44,716 nucleotides of DNA from Burkholderiales bacterium (GTDB lineage Bacteria; Pseudomonadota; Gammaproteobacteria; Burkholderiales; Burkholderiaceae_C): contig JAGWTU010000042.1 of NCBI GenBank assembly GCA_028868825.1, forward strand, positions 1-44,716, given 5' to 3'. This document shows, one piece after another, positions 38,067 through 44,716 of the stretch (its first letter is position 1; the number at the start of each line of letters is the position of its first letter). The notes under the pieces were generated by a model, which had not been told where the DNA came from, did not search any database, and saw nothing but the letters and a program-made list of their open reading frames with translations. The translations under genes and the position numbers were made by a program.

Positions 38067-38690
38067 TCAGGGTTTCGATTGCGCGCCGAGCGCGATCTTC
38101 AGCAGGTCGGCGACGGTGTTGGCGTTGAGCTTTTCCATGATGTTGGCGCGATGCGCCTCGACCGTCTTGATGCTGATGCCCAGGTCGTCGGCGATCTGCT
38201 TGTTGAGCCGGCCGGCGACGATGCGCTCGAGGACCTGGCCCTCGCGCGTCGTCAGGCGCGACAGCAGCGCGTCGCGGCTGGCCTGTTCCTGGTGCTGGCT
38301 GAAGGCGCTGCGCGCCTGTTCGAGCATGCGCTCGACGAGGCCCAGCAGTTCCTCTTCCTTGAACGGCTTCTCGATGAAGTCCATCGCGCCCTTTTTCATC
38401 GTCGTCACGGCCATCGGCACGTCGCCGTGGCCGGTGATGAAGACGATGGGCAGCGGGCTCTTGCGTTCGAGCAGCCGGTCCTGCAGCTCGAGCCCGGTCA
38501 TGCCGTCCATGCGGATGTCGGCGATCAGGCAGGCGACCTCGCGCGGGTCGAAGCGGGCGAGGAAGGACTCCGAGGAATCGAAGCACTTGACCCGGTAGTC
38601 CTTGCCTTCGAGCAGCCACTGCAGGGAGTCCCGAACCGCTTCATCGTCGTCGACGACGTAGACAGTGCCCTTCTTCGGAATCAGGCTCAT
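38067..38690 (-). CDS. FixJ/NarL-type response regulator (REC + LuxR helix-turn-helix)
   Basis: A 207-residue product. The receiver domain shows VYVVDDDEAVRDSLQWLL, phospho-acceptor Asp58 in IADIRMDGMTG, and the conserved Lys in FIEKPF. The DNA-binding domain is LTTREGQVLERIVAGRLNKQIADDLGISIKTVEAHRANIMEKL. It lies 24 nt downstream of the histidine kinase gene, so the two form a two-component system. FixJ-type regulators usually control a small set of metabolic genes. The neighbouring divergent aceE is an obvious candidate target, but no binding site was identified. Confidence 0.94.
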   Translation of the reverse strand: MSLIPKKGTVYVVDDDEAVRDSLQWLLEGKDYRVKCFDSSESFLARFDPREVACLIADIRMDGMTGLELQDRLLERKSPLPIVFITGHGDVPMAVTTMKKGAMDFIEKPFKEEELLGLVERMLEQARSAFSQHQEQASRDALLSRLTTREGQVLERIVAGRLNKQIADDLGISIKTVEAHRANIMEKLNANTVADLLKIALGAQSKP

Positions 38691-38714
38691 ACGTTGTTGC
38701 GGGCGTTGCGGCGC

Positions 38715-41255
38715 CTAGGAGTTCGTCGAAGTCTCGCCCTCGGGCGAGGTGGCCGCGGCCTCGGTGCGGGCCGACGAATCGACCGGCAACGTGAACGAGA
38801 AGCGGCAGCCCACGGCCTGGCTGCCATTGTAGAGGTTCTGCGCCCGCATCCGGCCGCGATGGCTCTCGACGATCGAGCGGCACAGGCTCAGTCCGATGCC
38901 CAGGCCCTCGGGCTTGGTCGAGAAGAAGGCCTCGTAGAGGCGGTCGATCATCTCGTCCTTGATGCCGGGGCCCATGTCGGTGACGCTGAACTCGATCACC
39001 CCGCCTTCCTCGGCCGTGTGGCGCGGCACGACGCGCAGCTCGATGTGGCGGCGCGCCGGCGGCAGCTGCGCGCTGTCGATCGCCTCGGCCGCGTTCTTCA
39101 GCAGGTTGAGCACGACCTGTTCGATGAGGATGGGGTCGACGAGGATCGTCGGCAGGCGCTGCGCGACATAGGTGTGGATCGCGACATGGCGCCGGCGCAG
39201 CTCGATGCCGGCGAGGTCGACCGCGTCCTCGACGATCTGGCGCGCCTGCGCCGGCTGGCGCTGCGGCTCGCTGCGCTTCACGAAGGCGCGGATGCGGTGG
39301 ATGATCTGGCCCGCGCGCTCGGCCTGGCGCGCCGTCTTCTGCAGCGCGGCGATGAGGTCGTCCTGCTGGATCGTTGCCGCCTTCACGCGCGAGACCATGC
39401 CGTTGCAGTAGTTCGTGATCGCCGTCAGCGGCTGGTTCAGCTCGTGCGCGACCGATGAGGCCATCTCGCCCATCGTCACGAGCCGGCTCGTGACCTGCGC
39501 CTTCTCGGCCTGCGCCGCGGCCTGCTCCTCGGCGCGCAGCCGCGACGTGATGTCGGTGGCGATCAGCATCTGCGCCAGCCGGCCGTCGGTCCACTGCAGG
39601 TAGCGTGAGCGCACGTCGAACCATTTCTGCAGCGATTCGACGTAGACCTCGCGCGGATGCGTGCCGGCCTCGGTGAGATCCTGGGTCGGCAGGCCCGACA
39701 GGCCGTCGACCTCGTCGAGGTGGTCGGTACCGACGACGGCGCCGACGGCGCCGCCCGCCATCAGCTGATGGCCGCCGGCGTCACCGCCGAACCACAGCCG
39801 GTACGAGCGGTTCGCGAACAGCAGCTCGCCCTGCTGCACCGAGAGTACCGAGACCGAGGCGTCGAGCCCCTCGAGCACGGTCGTGAAGCGCTCGTGCGAG
39901 GCCGAGAGCTGGTCGCGGATGCGCTTGGCCTCGGTGATGTTCGTCACCGAGGTCATCCAGCCGGTCTGCTGGCCCTTGGGATCGATCAGCGGGCTGACGT
40001 ACATGCGGGCGTCGAACAGCGAGCCGTCCTTGCGCATCACCTTGACCTCGATGCCGCCGCTGGGGCTGCGGCCCTGCAGTTCCTGCTGCAGCAGCCGGCT
40101 GTTCTCCTCGATGCGGTCGGGCGGCCAATAGGGGTAGGGCGGCAGGATGCCGACCATGTCGGGGCTCGCGAAGCCGGTCATCTGGCAGAACGCCGCGTTG
40201 ACGTAGGTGATGCGGCCCTCGAGGTCCATCGCGCGCATGCCCGTGGGCATCGAGTTCTCCATCGCGCGGCGGAAGTTCGTCTCGGCGATCAGCGCGCCCT
40301 GGATCTGCGAGCGCCGCCGCATGTGGCGCCAGCTGCCCAGCAGCATCCAGACCGTGAGGATGGCGAGCGCGACGACCATCCAGAACAGCGTGTTGTTGAC
40401 GAGGCCGATGCTCGTGCGCCAGCCCTGGCCGCGCAGCCGCAGGCCGTTGAGCGCCGGCGTCAGCGGCGCGTCGCTGAACAGCGGCGAGCGCCGGCTCGCC
40501 TGGCCCGGCATCGCGGTGATCGTCGCCGCGAGCAGATGCTTGTTCTCGTCGAGCACCGAGATCATGTGGCGCTGCGCGACATCGGGCGGCACGAAGTGGC
40601 GCACCAGCGATTCGATCGAGTACTCGGCGACCAGCGCACCGGCGTAGGCGTTGCGCTCGCTCAGCGGGATGTAGAGCTGGAAGACCGCGGCGCCGGTGCT
40701 GTCGGCGAAGGCGCGCGAATACACCGGCGCGCGGCTCTCGCGCGCGGCGCGGAAGGCGGCCTCGGCGGCGCTGGGCTGGCCGGCGACGGGCAGCGTCGGC
40801 TGCGGCTGGTCGGCGCCGCTGTTGACCTCGTAGAGCATCGCCCAATGCGTGGCCTTGACCTGGCGCCTGGCGTCGAGCCAGGTCAGGTGGGTGACCTCGG
40901 GGCGCTCGCGCAGGAAGGTCTGGGCCTGCTGCTCGAACTGGTCGGCGCTGGTGCCCTGCGGCACGAGTTCGCGCGCCATGCGGATCAGGTGTTCCTGGTT
41001 CTGGATCAGGTGCAGGCCGATCTGCTGCTGCGTGATCTCGGTGTCGCGCTTGACCGACTCGCTCTCGCGCTCGGTCTCCTCGTTGCGCAGATACCAGAAG
41101 GCGGAAATGATCGCCGCCAGGAACAGCAGCACCGACAACAGCGGCGCCAGGGTCGCGAACCGATCCTGGCGCGACAGCGACTGGCGCCGCCACCAGCCAT
41201 CGAGGAAGCGTTGGGCGGAGGGCAGCGGGGCGGCAGGGGCCTGGGGTGGCGGCAT
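38715..41255 (-). CDS. Membrane-bound PAS sensor histidine kinase
   Basis: An 846-residue product. Membrane helices lie at about residues 36-55 and 289-307, with a periplasmic sensor domain of about 230 residues between them. Two PAS domains follow (about 325-445, with ITYVNAAFCQMTGF; and 452-575, with LLFANRSYRLWFG). The HisKA domain carries the phospho-acceptor His604 in SSVAHELNQPLTAITNY. The ATPase domain has VVLNLLKNAAEAID (N box), DMGPGIKDE (G1) and GLGIGLSLCRSIVE (G2). The DctB/FixL-like NQPL form of the H box suggests sensing of a small metabolite or redox cue. ATG 41255 is 7 nt after a -10 box. Transcribed with the response regulator and divergent from aceE. Confidence 0.93.
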   Translation of the reverse strand: MPPPQAPAAPLPSAQRFLDGWWRRQSLSRQDRFATLAPLLSVLLFLAAIISAFWYLRNEETERESESVKRDTEITQQQIGLHLIQNQEHLIRMARELVPQGTSADQFEQQAQTFLRERPEVTHLTWLDARRQVKATHWAMLYEVNSGADQPQPTLPVAGQPSAAEAAFRAARESRAPVYSRAFADSTGAAVFQLYIPLSERNAYAGALVAEYSIESLVRHFVPPDVAQRHMISVLDENKHLLAATITAMPGQASRRSPLFSDAPLTPALNGLRLRGQGWRTSIGLVNNTLFWMVVALAILTVWMLLGSWRHMRRRSQIQGALIAETNFRRAMENSMPTGMRAMDLEGRITYVNAAFCQMTGFASPDMVGILPPYPYWPPDRIEENSRLLQQELQGRSPSGGIEVKVMRKDGSLFDARMYVSPLIDPKGQQTGWMTSVTNITEAKRIRDQLSASHERFTTVLEGLDASVSVLSVQQGELLFANRSYRLWFGGDAGGHQLMAGGAVGAVVGTDHLDEVDGLSGLPTQDLTEAGTHPREVYVESLQKWFDVRSRYLQWTDGRLAQMLIATDITSRLRAEEQAAAQAEKAQVTSRLVTMGEMASSVAHELNQPLTAITNYCNGMVSRVKAATIQQDDLIAALQKTARQAERAGQIIHRIRAFVKRSEPQRQPAQARQIVEDAVDLAGIELRRRHVAIHTYVAQRLPTILVDPILIEQVVLNLLKNAAEAIDSAQLPPARRHIELRVVPRHTAEEGGVIEFSVTDMGPGIKDEMIDRLYEAFFSTKPEGLGIGLSLCRSIVESHRGRMRAQNLYNGSQAVGCRFSFTLPVDSSARTEAAATSPEGETSTNS

Positions 41256-41262
41256 CGGGGCG

Positions 41263-41291
41263 ATTATCCGGGGCCGCCTGGATGGATCTAA
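41263..41291 (-). promoter_or_regulatory. Putative promoter of the histidine kinase operon (leaderless-type)
   Basis: TTAGAT (41291-41286) and GATAAT (41268-41263) are 17 nt apart on the minus strand, and the -10 box ends 7 nt before ATG 41255. The surrounding 41286-41335 stretch is markedly AT-rich and must also hold the aceE promoter. Confidence 0.5.
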
Positions 41292-41389
41292 CGATTTCGT
41301 ATTATGATATGTAAACGCACTATTTGAAATTTCACTCGACTGTGGCAGACTCGCGTCCCATCGTCGAACAGACCACAAAGGAGACAAGC

Positions 41390-44095
41390 ATGTCAGCGAT
41401 GCCCGAGCCGAGCCGTGCCGCCGCGGCCCCCGACACCGACGCCCAGGAAACCCGCGAATGGCTCGACGCGCTCGAGGCCGTGATCGGCAGCGAGGGACCC
41501 GAGCGCGCGCATTTCCTGCTCGAGCAACTGCTCGGCCACGCGCGCGAGCATCAGATCGACCGGCCGTTCTCGGCCAACACCGCCTACGTCAACACGATCC
41601 CGCCCGAGCAGGAAGAGCGCAGCCCCGGCAACCTCGACCTCGAAGGCCGGCTGCGCGCCTACATGCGCTGGAACGCGATGGCGCTGGTCGTCAAGGCCAA
41701 CCGCCTGCACCCGGCCGACGGCGGTGACCTCGGCGGCCACATCGGCAGCTTCGCCTCGCTGGCGCATATGTTTGCCGCCGGCTTCAACCATTTCTGGCAC
41801 GCCGACTCCGACGACCACGGCGGCGACCTGCTCTACATCCAGGGCCACAGCGCCCCCGGCATCTACGCCCGCGCCTACATGGAAGGCCGCATCACCGAGG
41901 AGCAGATGCTGAACTTCCGCCAGGAGGTCGGCGGCAAGGGCCTGTCGAGCTACCCGCATCCGAAGCTGATGCCCGGGTTCTGGCAGTTCCCGACCGTCTC
42001 GATGGGCCTGGGCCCGCTGATGTCGATCTACCAGGCGCGCTTCCTCAAGTACCTGCATGCGCGCGGCATCGCCGACACCTCGAAGCGCAAGGTCTGGGTC
42101 TTCCTCGGCGACGGCGAGATGGACGAGCCCGAGAGCCTGGGCGCCATCGGCCTGGCGGCGCGCGAGAAGCTCGACAACCTGATCTTCGTCGTCAACTGCA
42201 ATCTGCAGCGCCTGGACGGCCCGGTGCGCGGCAACGGCAAGATCATCCAGGAGCTCGAAGGCACCTTCCGCGGCGCCGGCTGGAACGTCATCAAGCTGAT
42301 CTGGGGCAGCAACTGGGACCCGCTGCTGGCGCGCGACAAGGACGGCGCGCTGCGCAAGCTGATGCTCGACACGCTCGACGGCGACTACCAGGCCTTCAAG
42401 GCGAACGACGGCGCCTTCGTGCGCAAGAACTTCTTCGGCCGCGACCCGCGCACGATCGAGATGGTCGCCAAGATGAGCGACCAGGACATCTGGAACCTGC
42501 GCCGCGGCGGCCACGACGCGGCCAAGGTCTACGCCGCCTTCCACCGTGCCAACGGCCATGTCGGCGAGCCGACGGTGCTGCTGGTGAAGACGGTCAAGGG
42601 CTGGGGCATGGGCAGTGCAGGCGAGGGCAAGAACACCGTGCACCAGGCCAAGAAGCTCAGCGACGAGGCGATCCGATTCTTCCGCGACCGCTTCAACATC
42701 CCGATCCCCGACGCCGACCTGGCCAAGATCCCTTTCTACAAGCCGGCCGACGACACGCCGGAAATGAAGTATCTCCACGAGCGCCGCCAGGCCCTGGGCG
42801 GCTACCTGCCCAAGCGCCGCAGCCATGCCGACGAGAGCTTCACGGTGCCCTCGATCGAGACCTTCAAGGCCGTGCTCGAGCCGACCGCCGAGGGGCGCGA
42901 GATCAGCACGACGCAGGCCTACGTGCGCTTCCTCACGCAGCTGCTGCGCGACAAGGCGCTGGGCCCGCGCGTCGTGCCCATCCTCGTCGACGAGGCGCGC
43001 ACCTTCGGCATGGAGGGCCTGTTCCGCCAGATCGGCATCTACAACCCCGCGGGCCAGAACTACACGCCGGTCGACAAGGACCAGGTGATGTACTACCGCG
43101 AGGACAAGGCCGGCCAGATCCTGCAGGAGGGCATCAACGAGCCCGGCGGCATGGCGAGCTGGATCGCCGCGGCGACGTCGTATGCGACGAACAACCGCAT
43201 CATGATCCCGTTCTACATCTACTACTCGATGTTCGGCTTCCAGCGCGTCGGCGACCTCGCCTGGGCCGCCGGCGACATGCAGGCGCGCGGCTTCCTGCTC
43301 GGCGGCACGAGCGGGCGCACGACGCTCAACGGAGAGGGTCTGCAGCACGAGGACGGCCACAGCCACATCCTGGCCGGCACGATCCCCAACTGCGTCAGCT
43401 ACGACCCGACCTTCGCGCACGAGGTCGGCGTGATCCTGCACCATGGCTTGAAGCGCATGGTCGAGAAGCAGGACAACGTCTACTACTACATCACGCTGCT
43501 CAACGAGAACTACGCGATGCCGGGGCTGAAGCCGGGCACCGAGGAGCAGATCATCAAGGGCATGTATCTGCTCGAGGAGGGTGCCAAGAAGACGCCGCGC
43601 GTGAACCTGCTGGGCAGCGGCACCATCCTGCGCGAAAGCCAGGAGGCGAAGAAGCTGCTCGAGGCCGACTGGGGCGTGGCCGCCAACGTCTGGAGCTGCC
43701 CCAGCTTCAACGAGCTGGCGCGCGACGGCCAGGACGCCGAGCGCTGGAACCTGCTGCACCCGACGGCCGAGCCGCGCGTGCCCTTCGTCGCGCGCCAGCT
43801 CGCACCGCACGCGGGACCGGTCGTCGCATCGACCGACTACATGAAGGCCTACGCCGAGCAGATCCGCGCCTACATCCCGAAGGGCCGCAGCTACAAGGTG
43901 CTGGGCACCGACGGCTTCGGCCGCAGCGATTTCCGCTCGAAACTGCGCGAGCATTTCGAGGTCAATCGGCATTACATCGTCGTCGCCGCGCTGAAGGCGC
44001 TGGCCGACGACGGCAGCCTGCCCGCGGCCAAGGTGGCCGAGGCGATCGCGAAGTACGGCATCGAGGCCGATCGCATCAACCCGCTCTACGCCTAA
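41390..44095 (+). CDS. aceE: Pyruvate dehydrogenase E1 component (homodimeric type)
   Basis: The 901-residue thiamine-diphosphate enzyme decarboxylates pyruvate and acetylates the lipoyl groups of E2. The TPP-binding region is VWVFLGDGEMDEPES followed by NLIFVVNCNLQRLDGPVRGNGK (GDG-N motif). Other landmarks are GDLGGHIGSFASLAHMF, LLYIQGHSAPGIYARAY and, in the C-terminal half, GLQHEDGHSHILAGTIPNC. The length matches the homodimeric AceE of proteobacteria. AAAGGAG stands 8 nt before ATG 41390, a strong ribosome site unlike the leaderless genes elsewhere. It is followed 12 nt later by aceF. The enzyme needs TPP, which also links it to the riboswitch-controlled receptor of this window in cofactor terms only. 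Confidence 0.98.
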   Translation: MSAMPEPSRAAAAPDTDAQETREWLDALEAVIGSEGPERAHFLLEQLLGHAREHQIDRPFSANTAYVNTIPPEQEERSPGNLDLEGRLRAYMRWNAMALVVKANRLHPADGGDLGGHIGSFASLAHMFAAGFNHFWHADSDDHGGDLLYIQGHSAPGIYARAYMEGRITEEQMLNFRQEVGGKGLSSYPHPKLMPGFWQFPTVSMGLGPLMSIYQARFLKYLHARGIADTSKRKVWVFLGDGEMDEPESLGAIGLAAREKLDNLIFVVNCNLQRLDGPVRGNGKIIQELEGTFRGAGWNVIKLIWGSNWDPLLARDKDGALRKLMLDTLDGDYQAFKANDGAFVRKNFFGRDPRTIEMVAKMSDQDIWNLRRGGHDAAKVYAAFHRANGHVGEPTVLLVKTVKGWGMGSAGEGKNTVHQAKKLSDEAIRFFRDRFNIPIPDADLAKIPFYKPADDTPEMKYLHERRQALGGYLPKRRSHADESFTVPSIETFKAVLEPTAEGREISTTQAYVRFLTQLLRDKALGPRVVPILVDEARTFGMEGLFRQIGIYNPAGQNYTPVDKDQVMYYREDKAGQILQEGINEPGGMASWIAAATSYATNNRIMIPFYIYYSMFGFQRVGDLAWAAGDMQARGFLLGGTSGRTTLNGEGLQHEDGHSHILAGTIPNCVSYDPTFAHEVGVILHHGLKRMVEKQDNVYYYITLLNENYAMPGLKPGTEEQIIKGMYLLEEGAKKTPRVNLLGSGTILRESQEAKKLLEADWGVAANVWSCPSFNELARDGQDAERWNLLHPTAEPRVPFVARQLAPHAGPVVASTDYMKAYAEQIRAYIPKGRSYKVLGTDGFGRSDFRSKLREHFEVNRHYIVVAALKALADDGSLPAAKVAEAIAKYGIEADRINPLYA

Positions 44096-44107
44096 GGGAG
44101 GCCGGTC

Positions 44108-44716
44108 ATGGCGTTGGTCGAAGTGAAAGTGCCGGACATCGGCGACTTCAAGGACGTGGAAGTGATCGAGCTGCTGGTCAAGGCCGGCGATACGGTCGCG
44201 GCCGATCAGTCGCTGCTCACCGTCGAGTCGGACAAGGCGTCGATGGAGATCCCGTCGTCGCATGCCGGCGTCGTCAAGGAGCTGCGGGTGAAGATCGGCG
44301 ACAAGGTCAGCGAAGGCACGCTGGTGCTGATGCTCGAGACCGCGGGCGGCGCGGCGGCGACGTCGGCCCCGGCAGCGCCGGCGCCCGTTGCGGCGGCACC
44401 GGCGGCAGCGCCTGCAGCGGCGCCTGCAGCGGCGGCGCCTACGGGTCCGGTCGAGGTCATCGTGCCCGACATCGGCGATTTCGCCGAAGTCACGGTCATC
44501 GAGGTTTTCGTCAAGCCCGGCGACGCGGTGAAGGTCGAGCAGAGCCTGATCACCGTCGAGAGCGACAAGGCGTCGATGGAGATCCCGTCTTCGCATGCCG
44601 GCGTCGTCGAGACGATGCTCGTGAAGGTCGGTGACAAGGTCAGCAAGGGCACGGCGATCGCGCGGCTGCAGGGCGTGGCCGGCGCCGCGCCGGCAGCGGT
44701 GCCGGCCGCCGCGGCC
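44108..44716 (+). CDS. aceF: Pyruvate dehydrogenase E2 component, N-terminal part (partial)
   Basis: The first 203 codons of dihydrolipoyllysine acetyltransferase; the gene continues past the window. Two tandem lipoyl domains are present (about residues 2-77 and 114-190). Each has the lipoylated Lys in VESDKASMEIPSS. They are joined by an Ala/Pro-rich flexible linker (residues about 80-112); a second linker begins at the window end. The catalytic domain is not reached. The start ATG 44108 follows GGGAGG, 12 nt after the aceE stop. A lipoyl-bearing E3 (LpdA) also occurs in some relatives, but two lipoyl domains directly after aceE favour E2. Confidence 0.92.
   Translation, partial: MALVEVKVPDIGDFKDVEVIELLVKAGDTVAADQSLLTVESDKASMEIPSSHAGVVKELRVKIGDKVSEGTLVLMLETAGGAAATSAPAAPAPVAAAPAAAPAAAPAAAAPTGPVEVIVPDIGDFAEVTVIEVFVKPGDAVKVEQSLITVESDKASMEIPSSHAGVVETMLVKVGDKVSKGTAIARLQGVAGAAPAAVPAAAA
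44221..44275 (+). repeat. Lipoyl-domain direct repeat, copy 1
   Basis: The 55-nt core encoding the first lipoyl-Lys region matches 44554-44608 at 51 of 55 positions, much closer than needed to keep the protein motif. Confidence 0.8.
44554..44608 (+). repeat. Lipoyl-domain direct repeat, copy 2
   Basis: Second copy of the 55-nt core in aceF. The differences from copy 1 are the synonymous TCG/AGC serine codon (three bases) and one further synonymous base. Confidence 0.8.

Noticed and set aside
41393..44596. A 1067-codon open frame antisense to aceE and aceF
   Set aside because: It mirrors the codon pattern of aceE/aceF in a GC-rich genome. Its translation is Arg/Asp/His/Val-rich with no domain, and the sense genes are unmistakable.
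44108..44716. Lipoyl-bearing LpdA (E3) instead of E2
   Set aside because: Two tandem lipoyl domains directly after aceE fit aceF; only the missing C-terminal part could settle it fully.
1..44716. CRISPR arrays, insertion sequences or rRNA genes
   Set aside because: No regularly spaced repeats, transposase frames with terminal repeats, or rRNA sequence were found on reading the window.

Overview
The window is about 44.7 kb of very GC-rich, densely coding bacterial chromosome. The gene content points to a betaproteobacterium of the order Burkholderiales, in the Rubrivivax / Leptothrix / Ideonella neighbourhood. The markers are a PEP-CTERM protein, a Bug/TctC-type binding domain, a PHA phasin, a reduced cys operon carrying a DUF934 gene, and an aceE-aceF pair. 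This placement comes from gene families only; no database search was possible. No insertion sequence, integrase, CRISPR array or rRNA was seen.

Layout. (1) 1-3119, minus: the promoter-proximal end of a phage-tail-like contractile injection locus (sheath, tube, a Cys4 baseplate-type protein, and a further gene cut by the window edge). (2) 3492-6202: acylphosphatase, a HAF-repeat PEP-CTERM exoprotein and a Gfo/Idh/MocA oxidoreductase. (3) 6267-14237: a probable catabolic island for unsaturated di- or tricarboxylates (MaoC-like hydratase, CaiB-type CoA-transferase, fumarase-superfamily lyase, LysR regulator, DctA). It ends in an unusual single ORF that joins a PrpF isomerase to a signal-less TctC domain. 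(4) 14405-15813: an OmpA-like lipoprotein, a small unknown protein, and tRNA-Asn with a terminator. (5) 15866-18231: a TonB-dependent receptor downstream of a TPP riboswitch, so probably a thiamine-compound importer. (6) 18254-25630: type 2 ferredoxin-NADP reductase and ferredoxin, next to a tightly overlapping assimilatory sulfate operon (cysI, DUF934, cysH, cysD, cysN, cobA). No cysJ or cysC is visible. (7) 25780-30320: patatin lipoprotein, phasin, then an HDAC-like / nitroreductase / 2-hydroxyacid dehydrogenase operon. (8) 30307-37987: IorAB-type molybdenum hydroxylase, RmuC, DUF4124-glutaredoxin protein, oligopeptidase A and FolD. (9) 38067-44716: a FixJ-type response regulator and PAS histidine kinase, divergent from the pyruvate dehydrogenase genes aceE and aceF (aceF is cut by the window end).

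The points most worth following are the PrpF-TctC fusion, the TPP-riboswitch TonB receptor, the cys operon sitting beside its own possible ferredoxin chain, the contractile injection locus, and a recurring promoter architecture. In that architecture a -10 box ends only 5-8 nt before the start codon at six genes, which predicts leaderless mRNAs.
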